Shown here: one piece after another, positions 7,459 to 16,280 of the stretch
How positions within the stretch are numbered: position 1 is the first letter of the stretch
Layout: the number at the start of each line of letters is the position of its first letter
From: Nonomuraea aridisoli
GTDB taxonomy: Bacteria > Actinomycetota > Actinomycetes > Streptosporangiales > Streptosporangiaceae
NCBI RefSeq assembly: GCF_003236395.1
Contig: NZ_POUD01000012.1
Location: 1-64,000 of the forward strand
Length of the DNA stretch: 64,000 nt
Reading direction: 5' to 3'
The notes under the pieces: generated by a model
What the model was told of the DNA's origin: nothing
Databases searched by the model: none
Seen by the model: only the letters and a program-made list of their open reading frames with translations
Translations under genes and position numbers: made by a program

Positions 7459-8574
7459 ATGAGCGGTACGGACCGGCTCGCCGACCTGGTCGCGGCCGGG
7501 GTGTCCATCTGGCTCGACGACCTGTCACGGGAGCGGCTGGAGTCGGGCGGCCTCGCCGGGCTCGTCCGCGACCTGCACGTCTCCGGTGTCACCACGAACC
7601 CGACGATCTTCGCGGCCGCCATCGCGCACGGCGCGGCCTACGACGGCCGGCTGCGCGAGCTGGCCGCCGCCGGCGCCGACGCCTCCGCCGCGGTGCGCGA
7701 GCTGACCACGGCGGACGTGCGCGACGCCGCCGACCTGTTCCGTCCCCTCCACGAGCGGACGGGCGGCGTGGACGGCCGGGTGTCGATCGAGGTGGACCCC
7801 CGGCTGGCCAGGGACACCGCGGGGACGGTGGCCGAGGCCCGGCAGTTGTGGCGGACCGTGGCCAGGCCCAACGCGTTCGTCAAGATCCCGGCGACCGAGG
7901 AGGGCCTGCCGGCCGTCACCGCGGCGCTCGCGGAGGGCATCAGCGTCAACGTGACGCTGATCTTCTCTCCCGAGCGCTACCGGGCCGTCGTCGACGCCTT
8001 CCTCACCGGCCTGGAACGGGCGCGGGCCGGCGGGCACGACCTCGCCGGCATCGCGTCGGTGGCGTCGTTCTTCGTCTCCAGGGTCGACACCGAGGTGGAC
8101 CGGCGCCTGGAGGCGATCGGCACCGAGGAGGCGAGGGCGCTGCGCGGCCAGGCGGCGATCGCCAACGCCCGCCTGGCGTACGCGGTGCACGAGGAGCTCT
8201 TCGCCGGGGACCGGTGGCGGGCGCTGGCCGGTGCGGGGGCCCGGCCGCAGCGCCCGCTGTGGGCGTCCACCAGCGTGAAGAACCCCGGCTACCGCGACAC
8301 CCGCTACGTCGACGAGCTCGTCGCCCCCGGCGTCGTCAGCACGATGCCGGAGCGGACGCTGCGCGCCGTCGCCGACCACGGACGGATCAACGGCGACACG
8401 ATCACCGGCCTGGGCCGGCCCGCGCAGGAGGTTTTCGATCGGCTCACGGCGGTGGGCGTCGACCTGGACGAGGTGTTCCGGGTGCTGGAGGACGAGGGCG
8501 TCGCGGCGTTCGAGCGGTCGTGGGTGACGCTGCTGGAGGCCGTGGCCGCACGCCTGGCGAAGGCGAGAGGCTGA
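7459..8574 (+). CDS. tal: Transaldolase
   Basis: 371-residue transaldolase of the long bacterial type, which transfers dihydroxyacetone units between sedoheptulose 7-phosphate and glyceraldehyde 3-phosphate in the pentose phosphate pathway. The N-terminal signature GVTTNPTIF and the Schiff-base Lys in NAFVKIPAT are present, as are STSVKNPGY and NGDTI. Length is typical. A ribosome binding site (GGAGGGAAA) precedes ATG 7459. No transketolase or G6PDH genes adjoin; instead the gene sits in a TetR-controlled unit with a DsbA-like protein one base downstream. It may therefore be a second, inducible copy rather than the housekeeping one. Confidence 0.93.
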   Translation: MSGTDRLADLVAAGVSIWLDDLSRERLESGGLAGLVRDLHVSGVTTNPTIFAAAIAHGAAYDGRLRELAAAGADASAAVRELTTADVRDAADLFRPLHERTGGVDGRVSIEVDPRLARDTAGTVAEARQLWRTVARPNAFVKIPATEEGLPAVTAALAEGISVNVTLIFSPERYRAVVDAFLTGLERARAGGHDLAGIASVASFFVSRVDTEVDRRLEAIGTEEARALRGQAAIANARLAYAVHEELFAGDRWRALAGAGARPQRPLWASTSVKNPGYRDTRYVDELVAPGVVSTMPERTLRAVADHGRINGDTITGLGRPAQEVFDRLTAVGVDLDEVFRVLEDEGVAAFERSWVTLLEAVAARLAKARG

Positions 8575-8575
8575 C

Positions 8576-9163
8576 GTGGAGCCGCGCCCATCGGTCCTGC
8601 ACTGGTTCGACGTCATCTGCCCGTTCTGTTACGTGGCGCAACACCGGAACGCCATCCTCGAGGCCCGCGGCCTGGACGTGGTGCACCTGCCGTTCCAGAT
8701 CCATCCCGAGATCCCGCCCGGCGGGATCGAGGCGGGGCCGCGCGTAGGACCGATGTACACGGCGCTCGAACGCGAGGCGGCCGCGGCCGGCCTGCCGTTG
8801 CACTGGCCGGCCCGGCTGCCCGACACGCGAAGGGCACTGGCCGCCGTGGAATGGGCACGGCTGAACGCGGCGCGGGCGTCGGCCGGCTTCCTCCGGGGCC
8901 TGTTCGAGGCGCACTTCGTGCTCGGTGAGGACCTGGGAGACCCGGCGGTGATCGAACGGCACGCCGCCGAGGCCCGCGTCGACCTCGCCGGTCTGCGTGC
9001 CGGGCTCGACTCCGGCGCCGCGTTCGCGGCGCTCACCGAGGCGGAGTCGCTGGGGGCGTGGCACGGCGTACAGGCCACGCCGAGCTGGCTCATCGCGGGC
9101 GAGCTGGTCTCGGGCCTGCTCCCGCCGGCGGAGTTCGAACGCCTGGCGGACGAAGCCCGGTAG
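8576..9163 (+). CDS. DsbA-family thioredoxin-fold protein (FrnE/HCCA isomerase-like)
   Basis: 195-residue protein of the DsbA/2-hydroxychromene-2-carboxylate isomerase superfamily. The thioredoxin motif CPFC (DVICPFCYV, near residue 15), a long helical insertion and a cis-Pro segment (QATPSWLIAG) are present. No signal peptide, so a cytoplasmic dithiol oxidoreductase or glutathione/mycothiol-dependent isomerase is likely. The GTG start follows the tal stop by one base, so the two are coupled, probably under TetR control. The exact reaction is not inferable. Confidence 0.85.
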   Translation: MEPRPSVLHWFDVICPFCYVAQHRNAILEARGLDVVHLPFQIHPEIPPGGIEAGPRVGPMYTALEREAAAAGLPLHWPARLPDTRRALAAVEWARLNAARASAGFLRGLFEAHFVLGEDLGDPAVIERHAAEARVDLAGLRAGLDSGAAFAALTEAESLGAWHGVQATPSWLIAGELVSGLLPPAEFERLADEAR

Positions 9164-9293
9164 GCGGCCCGCGCCCTTACAAGAGTTGCCCATCGGACGA
9201 TCACCACTGGTCGCGGTCGGGAATGAGGCGGCCGCGGACGCGGTATGACCTGCCCTCGACGTCGGCAATCGGAGCGGCCCTGCGGAGGCGATC

Positions 9294-9579
9294 GTGCCGA
9301 GTCGGCAACTGCGCCGGATCGCGGTCCTCGTGGCCGGCGTCGTCCTCGCGACCGCCTGCTCGGACGGGTCGGCCCCGCCACAGGTGATCTCGTCCGCGCC
9401 GTCGCGGCCGCAGGTCAAGCCGGTGGGCGACCTGGTCCCGCCCGACGGCGGAGGGGATCTGCCCGACCCCACCGCCCGGGTGTGCCGGCAGATGCCCGGT
9501 CCGACCCGGCGACACGGAGCCCGACGGCGACCCGCCGCCGGAGATCGACGACCAGCCGCCGGCTCCGGCCGAGTCGTAG
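9294..9579 (+). pseudogene. Small lipoprotein gene, apparently frameshifted
   Basis: The start GTG at 9294 encodes a lipoprotein signal peptide ending in a lipobox (LVAGVVLATACSDG) and an acidic Pro-rich mature part. Around 9480-9510 the frame changes character from acidic to Arg-rich. Reading on in the next frame restores a Pro/Asp-rich tail (DTEPDGDPPPEIDDQPPAP) that ends at TAG 9577-9579. In the original frame no stop occurs until about 9809. This looks like a one-base indel, either real decay or a sequence error. Confidence 0.5.
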
Positions 9580-9594
9580 CACCCGTGCTCGCTC

Positions 9595-10168
9595 ATGGCT
9601 GCCAAGGCATGCGAACGCGACGACGGCTCCCGCTCGGAACCGGGTCAGGATCTCACCCGGATGTGGAGCGTCCTCGCCCACGTCGTGACGCCGACGACCT
9701 TCGTCGCGGCCCTGATGATCTATTTCGGCTGGGTGTACACCCGCACCTACTACAACGCCGGTCCCTCCGGCGCACCGCTTCGTCGGCCGGGTCGTCCTCG
9801 CGACCCTGATCCTGTTCCTGCTGCTGTGGGCGGTCGCGATCTACGCCCGCTTCCGCGGCGCGGACGACGCGAGGCAGCTCCTGCTGGGTTCGTCGATGTT
9901 GTCCGGCGTGGTGGTCTACGCGCCGCAGCGTCTCCACCTGGAAGGCGCCGGCGTCACCGAGACCGCCTTCCCCGACCCGCACGCGAAGTTCCGCTTCCGC
10001 TACACCGGGCTGCGCCTGCTCCTCCATGCTCACGGCCGCTACTTCCTCCTGCCCGCCTGCTGGGCGACCAGCCCGGAGGCACGAGCGATCGCCCTCCCGG
10101 ACGACACCTCACTCCGCCTCGAGTTCTCCCTCACGATCACGCCTCCCGTCTGCCCGGCGGAGCAGTAG
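9595..10168 (+). pseudogene. Decayed membrane protein gene (deletion plus frameshift)
   Basis: The N-terminal part, from ATG 9595 or 9661, encodes a first membrane helix (TPTTFVAALMIYFGWVYTRT) and then loses coding character near 9760. The downstream part is in another frame from about 9782: a Leu-rich helix (VVLATLILFLLLWAVAIYAR), then an extracytoplasmic domain (YAPQRLHLEGAGV) ending at 10168. The segment expected between the two helices is too short, so an internal deletion with frame loss is likely. Such proteins are known in actinobacteria but have no assigned function. The gene lies just after the frameshifted lipoprotein gene. Confidence 0.55.
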
Positions 10169-10172
10169 TTAC

Positions 10173-10193
10173 GTTACAGATGTAGTCTGTAAC
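10173..10193. promoter_or_regulatory. TetR operator candidate 3, ahead of the cupin gene
   Basis: GTTACAG (10173-10179), 7-bp spacer, CTGTAAC (10187-10193): the same arms and spacing as at 7307-7327, 22 bp before the cupin ATG. It ties the cupin to the TetR at 6662-7279. Confidence 0.7.
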
Positions 10194-10214
10194 TCTTCTC
10201 GAAACAGGAGGGAC

Positions 10215-10754
10215 ATGATGGACGTCGGCCGAGCACCCGCCGTGAAGGTGGTGCCGCCCGGGGGCGGGGATTCGGTCTCCATCCCGGGGTTCGGCGCGGT
10301 CTTCAAGCTGCACAGCCGCGACAATCACGGCGTGGTGGCCGTCGTGGAGCATCCGTTCGCCGTGGGGACGATCACCATGCCGCACCGCCACACCCGCGAG
10401 GACGAGCACTCGCTCGTGCTCGAAGGCGAGATCGGCTTCCGGTCCGACGACGCCGAGGTCGTGCTGGGGCCCGGCGGCTACATCACCAAGCCGCGCGACC
10501 AGCTGCACGCCATGTGGAACGCCGGGACGACGCCCGGCCGCATCGTCGAGGTCATCACCCCGGGTGGCTTCGAGGACTACTTCCGCGAGCTCGCCGAGCT
10601 CTTCGCCTCCGTCCGGCCGCCGACCGGCGTGAGCGTGCGCGAGACGCCGGAGTTCGCCGAGCTCGCCGAGAGGTACGGCCTGACGTACGGCACGCCCGAC
10701 TGGCTCGACGACGTCGTGGCCCGCTACGGCCTGACCCACCCGGTGACCGGCTGA
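10215..10754 (+). CDS. Cupin-domain protein
   Basis: 179-residue single-cupin protein. The metal-binding motif 1 is visible (PHRHTREDEHSLVLEGEIGF) and motif 2 appears as HAMWN. The fold suits a metal-dependent dioxygenase, isomerase or binding protein; the reaction is unknown. The chosen start ATG 10215 has AGGAGGG 7 bp upstream. The frame is open further back, but that would cover the operator at 10173-10193. The shared operator suggests co-induction with the esterase and transaldolase units. It converges on the S51-like gene, one base apart. Confidence 0.85.
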   Translation: MMDVGRAPAVKVVPPGGGDSVSIPGFGAVFKLHSRDNHGVVAVVEHPFAVGTITMPHRHTREDEHSLVLEGEIGFRSDDAEVVLGPGGYITKPRDQLHAMWNAGTTPGRIVEVITPGGFEDYFRELAELFASVRPPTGVSVRETPEFAELAERYGLTYGTPDWLDDVVARYGLTHPVTG

Positions 10755-10755
10755 G

Positions 10756-11949
10756 TCAGGGAGCGGGCGCCCAGCGGGGGCCGCCGGGGGTGTCCTCGAT
10801 CGTGATGCCGCCGCGCACCAGGGCGGCGCGCAGCGCGTCGGCCACGTCGTAGCGGCCCTGCGCGCGCAGCTCGCCGCGGAGCGCCAGCAGCGCCTCCACC
10901 AGGCACGGCAGGCTCCGGGCGCGGCGGGTCTCGGCCGCGGCCTGCTCGCCGAGGCGGGCGATCAGCAGCCGCAGCACCTCGCGGGCCTGCTCGACCCCGC
11001 CGGAGTCCTCCTCGGTGTCGGCGGCCCACTTGACCATCTCGGTCTCCAGGTCGAGCACCGTCTGCGCGGCGGCGACCGGGTCCGGCCGGCCCGCCGCCGC
11101 CCGGAACGCCTCCTCGCAGGCGCGGATCGACTCCTCCAGGGTGGCCTCGGCGTGAGTCTCCCGTTCCTCGCGCGGGGGCGGGGGCGGCGCGGGCGCGTCG
11201 GCCGCCCCCTCCGCCAGGCGGCGCAGCCCGGCGAGGTCGGTGCCGGTGCCGGCCGGCAGGAACGCCTGCGAGCCGGGCAGGCGTACGGTCAGCCCGCCGC
11301 GACCGGCCACCCGTACCGACTCGCTGTCCAGGTCGATGACCAGGGCGGTGTGCTCGTCGAGGCCGAGCACGGCCGTGCCGGGCGGCAGCTCGCGCTCCAT
11401 CCGGGACAGGCGGCGCTCGCCGAGGTAGCAGAAGCGGGTGTCGTGGGTGCCGCCCTCGGTGTTGTCGAAGTGGGGGATCAGCACGGCCCGCAGCCCTAGC
11501 GACTCCAGCAGGCCGAGCCCTTCGCGCCAGTGGGGCTCGGCGCCCACCTTGTAGATCTCGTAGACGGGCACCGTGGCCAGGCCGGCCGTGCAGGCCGCCG
11601 CCGAGGCCAGCACGGTCACGCCCTCCCGTGCCCTGATCCGGGCGCGCAGGTCGCCCGCCACGCCGGAGCCGGCCCAGCGCTCCAGCGCGTACGTGGGGCT
11701 GCCGGGGCCGGAGAAGACCCAGTCGGCCCCGGTGATGCCCGTCGCGACCTCGACGTCGAGGCCGACGCTGTGCGCGAAGTAGCGGCGGGCGCGGGCCGAG
11801 ATGTCGGCGTGGTTCTCCTGGAAGGCGTAGGGGGTGTCGAGCAGCACGGCCCGTGCCCCCGGACGCAGCGTCCGCGCGGCGGCGCGGTGGATCTCGACCA
11901 TCGTCGGGCTCGTCTCCCCCGACCCCATCAGCACCAGCGAACCGGCCAT
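10756..11949 (-). CDS. S51/cyanophycinase-like peptidase fused to a CysRS-like C-terminal domain
   Basis: 397 residues. The N-terminal half (about 1-250) resembles the peptidase S51/class-I glutaminase-like fold: SLVLMGSGETSPT at the start, FSGPGSPTYALE, and a nucleophile-region AAACTAG where the canonical Ser motif would sit. A Pro-rich linker (APAPPPPP) leads to a helical domain. Its end, RYDVADALRAALVRGGI then DTPGGPRW, closely resembles the C-terminus of cysteinyl-tRNA synthetase. ATG 11949 is chosen because the frame upstream loses coding character. Substrate unknown. The lack of a clear GxSAG in the S51-like part leaves peptidase activity uncertain. Confidence 0.75.
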   Translation of the reverse strand: MAGSLVLMGSGETSPTMVEIHRAAARTLRPGARAVLLDTPYAFQENHADISARARRYFAHSVGLDVEVATGITGADWVFSGPGSPTYALERWAGSGVAGDLRARIRAREGVTVLASAAACTAGLATVPVYEIYKVGAEPHWREGLGLLESLGLRAVLIPHFDNTEGGTHDTRFCYLGERRLSRMERELPPGTAVLGLDEHTALVIDLDSESVRVAGRGGLTVRLPGSQAFLPAGTGTDLAGLRRLAEGAADAPAPPPPPREERETHAEATLEESIRACEEAFRAAAGRPDPVAAAQTVLDLETEMVKWAADTEEDSGGVEQAREVLRLLIARLGEQAAAETRRARSLPCLVEALLALRGELRAQGRYDVADALRAALVRGGITIEDTPGGPRWAPAP

Positions 11950-12081
11950 GGCCGCCCCCTCTCTCCCACGCCATCGACTACACCCCGGACGGGCCCCGGC
12001 GTTCAAGAGCGGGACACATATGCTTGGTGGACGCACCTGCACATGATTGGCAGTAAGTTGTCGGGGGTGACGGGAGGACAC

Positions 12082-12516
12082 GTGGTCTCGGTCGAGACGC
12101 TCATGCTCAGGGTCGATGCCGCGGGTCGCTGGTCGTACCGGCGGGCCCGCGCCACGCCGCCGCCCGGGGAGAGTCCCGACGAGACGGCCCGCGCGCTGGC
12201 CGGCGTCGCGGCGGGAGACGCCGCCACGGTCGTCCACTCCACGAGCTGGCGGCACGAGCCGGGCGGCACGATCGTGCTGACCTACGCGGTCTGTCCCGAT
12301 CCGGCGCCGTGGCTGCCCGCGACGGAGGTGCCGGTGCTGGAGATCGCCCGCGGCGAGGCGCCCGCGACGCCGTCGCCCGAGCTGATCTCAGTCGCCAACG
12401 TTGTCGCGCACGCGGTCAGGCACCTGGCCTTCCTCATGGCCGAGGACCCGGTCGTCGCCCAGGTGCTCGGGCGGCACCCTGGCCTCGCCCGCGCTCTGGA
12501 GCCGGCTCTGGCGTGA
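12082..12516 (+). CDS. Conserved-looking hypothetical protein
   Basis: About 144 residues, no recognised domain. The protein opens VSVETLMLRVDAAGRW and has Arg-Arg and Trp-rich segments and an acidic middle. There is no signal peptide or membrane helix. GTG 12082 is preferred because GGGAGG lies 7 bp upstream; ATG 12043 and GTG 12067 are in-frame alternatives. The last 129 bp overlap the 3' end of the convergent acyltransferase gene. It is divergent from the S51-like gene, and the 132-bp gap between them presumably holds both promoters. Confidence 0.6.
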   Translation: MVSVETLMLRVDAAGRWSYRRARATPPPGESPDETARALAGVAAGDAATVVHSTSWRHEPGGTIVLTYAVCPDPAPWLPATEVPVLEIARGEAPATPSPELISVANVVAHAVRHLAFLMAEDPVVAQVLGRHPGLARALEPALA

Positions 12517-13668
12517 GACGCGGCGGCCGAGGGCCTGCATCGGCTTCTCGACGTAGCGGTAGGCCAGCGCGCTGAGCGCCAGGACCGCGACCAGCGCCAC
12601 CGCCGTCACGGCGAGCTGGTACGGCAGCTCCCGCGCCCGCAGGTCGCCGGTGATCTCCACGACGTACTTGAGCACCGGGTGGTGCACCAGGTAGAGCGAG
12701 TAGCTGATCAGGCCGAGCCACACGGCCACCTTGGGCAGCCGCCGCCCGCGCAGCGCCATCGCGCCCGCGAACGTGGCCCCGGCCAGCGCGATCGTGGTCA
12801 CCCAGACGCCGGCCTGGACCCACCACCAGCCGCTCATGACGGCCCACACCGGCGTGATGCCGACCAGCGCCGCGGTGACCGCCACCGGCCACAGCCCGGC
12901 CTCGCCGCGCTCCCACCGGTAGATCGCCGTGCCGGCGAACATCACCGCGAGCACCGCCACCCCGAGCCACGGCACGCGGCTGCTCAGCACCAGCAGCGTG
13001 ACGGCCATGACGCCGAGCACGGTGGCGGCGGCCGTACGGAACCTGTCCCACACGACGCAGGTCAGGCCCACCACGAAGACGGCGCACGACGCGTACGCGA
13101 GCCAGCCGCCGCCCAGCACGGCCCCCGGGGTGAGCAGCCCGACCAGCACCGCCCCGGCCGCGAACACGATCGCCAGCGTGCCGCTGCGCCGATGTCCCCT
13201 CGTCAGGAACAGCGCGGTCACGACGAGGTAGAAGACCATCTCGTACGACAGCGTCCACATGGTGTCGGCGACGCCGCCGACGCTGACGACGTCGAGCAGC
13301 ATGGTCGCGTGCGCGGCCACCGCGCTGCCGTCGCGCGGCACGGCCTCGCGCACCGGCACCCACCAGGCCAGGGCCAGCACCACGGCGATGACGGCGAGGT
13401 AGAGGGGGTAGAGGCGGAAGAAGCGGCTGATCCAGAACGCCCGCACGTCGCCGTGGCGTTCCAGCGAGGCCGGGATGATGTAGCCGCTGACCAGGAAGAA
13501 GACGAGGATGCCGTAGACGCCCGGGTTGAACCAGTAGAACCGCAGGCTGGGCAGGAACCAGGGCAGGATGTGCTCGACCACGACCGCCAGCGCCCCGATG
13601 CCGCGCAGCGCGTCCAGCCAGGCGAGCCTGGGAGCGGACACGGCGGATGGCGGGGCGGCGAGGGACAC
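12388..13668 (-). CDS. Acyltransferase family 3 membrane protein (OafA/YrhL-like)
   Basis: About 426 residues with around ten hydrophobic helices. The N-terminal signature is that of acyltransferase 3 proteins (LAWLDALRGIGALAVVVEHI), followed by FFLVSGY with RFFRLYPLYL. These integral membrane enzymes O-acetylate or O-acylate surface polysaccharides, peptidoglycan or secondary metabolites. GTG 13668 gives a compact N-terminus; GTG 13719 is an alternative. The membrane core ends at YRYVEKPMQALG. The remaining charged tail of about 55 residues overlaps the convergent gene and may have arisen by loss of an earlier stop. Target unknown. Confidence 0.85.
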   Translation of the reverse strand: MSLAAPPSAVSAPRLAWLDALRGIGALAVVVEHILPWFLPSLRFYWFNPGVYGILVFFLVSGYIIPASLERHGDVRAFWISRFFRLYPLYLAVIAVVLALAWWVPVREAVPRDGSAVAAHATMLLDVVSVGGVADTMWTLSYEMVFYLVVTALFLTRGHRRSGTLAIVFAAGAVLVGLLTPGAVLGGGWLAYASCAVFVVGLTCVVWDRFRTAAATVLGVMAVTLLVLSSRVPWLGVAVLAVMFAGTAIYRWERGEAGLWPVAVTAALVGITPVWAVMSGWWWVQAGVWVTTIALAGATFAGAMALRGRRLPKVAVWLGLISYSLYLVHHPVLKYVVEITGDLRARELPYQLAVTAVALVAVLALSALAYRYVEKPMQALGRRVSRQSRLQSAGEARVPPEHLGDDRVLGHEEGQVPDRVRDNVGD

Positions 13669-13753
13669 CCGCCCCAACCTACCCCGTTTTCGTCGGGACA
13701 GATGCCGCGGTTCGGGCACCGCAGCTCAGGAAACGCCGACGGCTACGGGATCG

Positions 13754-14917
13754 TCACCAGCCGACCTTGCCCTTGCCGGAGATCAGGGCGCGGGCGATGA
13801 CCATGCGCTGGACGTCGTTGGTGCCCTCGCCGATCGCCATCAGCGGCGCGTCGCGGTAGAGCCGCTCGACCACGAACTCCTGCGAGTAGCCGTAGCCGCC
13901 GTGGACGCGCATCGACTCCAGCGACGCCTTCAGCGCGACCTCCGAGGCGAAGTACTTCGCCATGCCGGCCTCCATGTCCACCCGCCTGCCGCCGTCGGCC
14001 TGGGAGGCGGCCCAGTACGTGAGCAGCCGCGCGGCCTGGATCTCGGTGGCCATGTCGGCGAGCTTGAGCTGGATGGCCTGGAAGTCGGAGATCGGCCGGC
14101 CGAACGCCGTGCGTTCACGCGAGTACGCCAGCGCGGCGTCGTAGGCGGCCTGCGCGACGCCGACGGCGCGGGCGGCGATGTTGATCCGGCCCATCTCCAG
14201 CCCGCCGAGCACCTGCTGCATGCCGCGCCCCTCGACGCCGCCGAGCAGCGCCGACACCGGCACGCGCACCTCGTCGAGCACGACCTCGCACGTCTCGGTG
14301 CCCTTGTAGCCGAGCTTGGGCAGGTCGCGGCTGATGCCGAAGCCGGGCGAGGCGGGATCGACCAGCAGCACCGACATGCCGCGGTGCGCCGGCTGCTCGA
14401 CGGAGGTCTTGACCAGCACGGGCAGCGGGTCGGCGTGGCGGGCGTTGGTGATCCAGGTCTTGGTGCCGGTGACGACGTAGTGGTCGCCGTCGCGTACGGC
14501 ACGGGTCTGGATGCCCTGCAGGTCGGTGCCCGCCCAGGGCTCGGTCAGCGCGATGGCCGTACGGCGGGCGCCGGTGGCCAGGTCGGGCAGGTGGCGGCGT
14601 TTCTGCTCGTCGGTGCCGTGGCGGGCGATCATCCAGCAGGCCAGGGAGTGGGAGCCGATCGTGCCGGCCACGCCCATCCAGCCTCGCGCGATCTCCTCGA
14701 AGACCAGCGCGAACGTCACCATGTCGGCTTCCAGCCCGCCGTACTCCTCGGGCACGGACAGGCCGAACAGCCCCATCTGCTTCATCTTCTCGACGATCTC
14801 GGCGGGATAGCGGCCGGAGTGCTCCCACTCGGTCGCCACCGGCACGATCTCCTTGTCCACGAACGTGCGCAGCGTCTCGCGGAACGCCTTCTGCTCGTCG
14901 GTCAGCTCGAAGTCCAT
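13754..14917 (-). CDS. Acyl-CoA dehydrogenase
   Basis: 387-residue flavoprotein that makes a 2,3-enoyl-CoA with electron transfer to ETF. The family signatures are present: ALTEPWAGTD in the beta-domain, KTWITNA, and the C-terminal catalytic-base region IGEGTNDVQRMVIAR with the Glu expected as base. RVHGGYGYSQE and length are typical. It is followed on the same transcript by none but preceded, 13 bp upstream, by a MaoC hydratase, giving two consecutive beta-oxidation-type steps. A short-chain or branched acyl-CoA substrate is likely but not determined. Confidence 0.93.
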   Translation of the reverse strand: MDFELTDEQKAFRETLRTFVDKEIVPVATEWEHSGRYPAEIVEKMKQMGLFGLSVPEEYGGLEADMVTFALVFEEIARGWMGVAGTIGSHSLACWMIARHGTDEQKRRHLPDLATGARRTAIALTEPWAGTDLQGIQTRAVRDGDHYVVTGTKTWITNARHADPLPVLVKTSVEQPAHRGMSVLLVDPASPGFGISRDLPKLGYKGTETCEVVLDEVRVPVSALLGGVEGRGMQQVLGGLEMGRINIAARAVGVAQAAYDAALAYSRERTAFGRPISDFQAIQLKLADMATEIQAARLLTYWAASQADGGRRVDMEAGMAKYFASEVALKASLESMRVHGGYGYSQEFVVERLYRDAPLMAIGEGTNDVQRMVIARALISGKGKVGW

Positions 14918-14930
14918 CAGCCTCGAATCC

Positions 14931-15443
14931 TCACAGCGGGCCCGTCTTGGCCTGCGGGAAATAGCCCTTGTCGTGGGGCGCGTCGCGTTTGTAGACCATG
15001 ACGGTCCGCGTCCACGACATGATCTCGTCGCCGTCCTGGTTGAGCCCGCGCGTGTGGAAGCCGACGATGCCGGCGTACGGGCGTGACTTCGACTCCCGCT
15101 TGGCGGTCACCTTCGACTCGGCGTAGACGGTGTCGCCGATGAACACGGGGTGGGTGAGCTTGATCTCCTCCCACCCCAGGTTCATGATCGCCGTCTGGCT
15201 GACGTCGATGACCGACAGGCCGAGCACGATGGCCACGGTGAGCCCGGAGTTCACGATGATCTTGCCGGTGGGCGCCTTGGCGGCGAAGTGGGCGTTGAAG
15301 TGGTTCTGGTTCGTGTTCATCGTCAGGAGCGTGAACCAGGTGTTGTCCGCCTCACTGATCGTGCGGCCCAGCGGATGCTGGTAGACGTCGCCGACCACGA
15401 AGTCCTCGTAGTAACGCCCCAGACCTGGTTCGTGGACGGTCAC
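14931..15443 (-). CDS. MaoC-family (R)-enoyl-CoA hydratase
   Basis: 170-residue hotdog-fold hydratase. The catalytic segment TLLTMNTNQNHFNAHFA has the Asn/His pattern of MaoC-type hydratases close to mesaconyl/itaconyl-CoA hydratases, and VNSGLTVAIVLGLSV follows. It hydrates an enoyl-CoA in the cytoplasm. The GTG start at 15443 follows a short AT-richer promoter region. The 13-bp gap to the acyl-CoA dehydrogenase implies one operon. A role in a C4/C5 dicarboxyl-CoA or branched-chain pathway is inference from the motif. Confidence 0.88.
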   Translation of the reverse strand: MTVHEPGLGRYYEDFVVGDVYQHPLGRTISEADNTWFTLLTMNTNQNHFNAHFAAKAPTGKIIVNSGLTVAIVLGLSVIDVSQTAIMNLGWEEIKLTHPVFIGDTVYAESKVTAKRESKSRPYAGIVGFHTRGLNQDGDEIMSWTRTVMVYKRDAPHDKGYFPQAKTGPL

Positions 15444-15526
15444 CGGCTGCTCCTGTTCACACGATCAGATTTCCCACGTTAGTAATCAGCTGTTTTCCGG
15501 GTCAATCGGCTGTGTGAGGAAAACGA

Positions 15527-16129
15527 TCAGGCGCGGGCGGCCAGTTTCGAGACGACGTCCACGATGCGGGCGGCGCGTTCCACCTCGGCACGGTGGAACA
15601 CCGGCCCCTCCGCGCGCGCGACCACCACGTGCAGCCCGGCCGTCAGCACGGGCAGCAGCATCAGCCGGTGTTCCTTGCCCTCCATGCTGATGGCCCGCGG
15701 CGGCGCCTCGGGCGGCTCGAACTCCGGCGGCGCCGCCAGCGAGGCATGCCGTACGGCGCCGTCGGCCACCGCCACCGACCACTCCGCCCCGCACAACCCC
15801 GGCAGCGCGTCCACCAGTGTGGCGAATCCGCGCGACGGCTCGGCGACCACGTGCATGAGCAGGTCGTAGTCGGGCGCCGAGCCGGGCACGTCCCTCGTCG
15901 GCCACACTCCCTCGATCCGCACGCCGGGCATGGACGACAACCGTTCGCGCACCTGCGCCGGGGTCACCGGCCCCGGCCAGGAGACGGTGAAGTCGTCCAC
16001 GGCCCGCCCCGCCTCGCGTTCGAGGACGGTGACCTGGAGGATGTCGGCTCCCAGAGCACCCAACGACTTGGCGACCTGGCCGAGTCCTCCAGGCCGGTCC
16101 GGCAGCGACACCCTCAGTCGCAGCAGCAT
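15527..16129 (-). CDS. ACT-domain amino-acid-binding protein
   Basis: About 200 residues. It opens with a clear ACT-domain start (MLLRLRVSLPDRPGGLGQVA, then GADILQVTVLERE). The remainder lacks a recognised catalytic domain but has alternating beta segments that may form a second ACT-like or GAF-like module. ACT domains bind amino acids and signal allosterically. ATG 16129 is chosen because AAGGGGG sits just upstream. The gene is on the same strand as the MaoC/acyl-CoA dehydrogenase pair but 83 bp upstream, so it could share control. Role unknown. Confidence 0.75.
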   Translation of the reverse strand: MLLRLRVSLPDRPGGLGQVAKSLGALGADILQVTVLEREAGRAVDDFTVSWPGPVTPAQVRERLSSMPGVRIEGVWPTRDVPGSAPDYDLLMHVVAEPSRGFATLVDALPGLCGAEWSVAVADGAVRHASLAAPPEFEPPEAPPRAISMEGKEHRLMLLPVLTAGLHVVVARAEGPVFHRAEVERAARIVDVVSKLAARA

Positions 16130-16280
16130 TGCGCCCCCTTTCCAGAGGCTCTCACAGTGCCGCGGAAAGATTTCAAGCACGTTCCACGGACATGTCGCAC
16201 ATGCTGCGCTTATATCCAAATATGCAGTGTTAAGTCGGGTTTGTCGATAAAGGGAGGTTGGAGTTTCCGCAGGTCATCCG

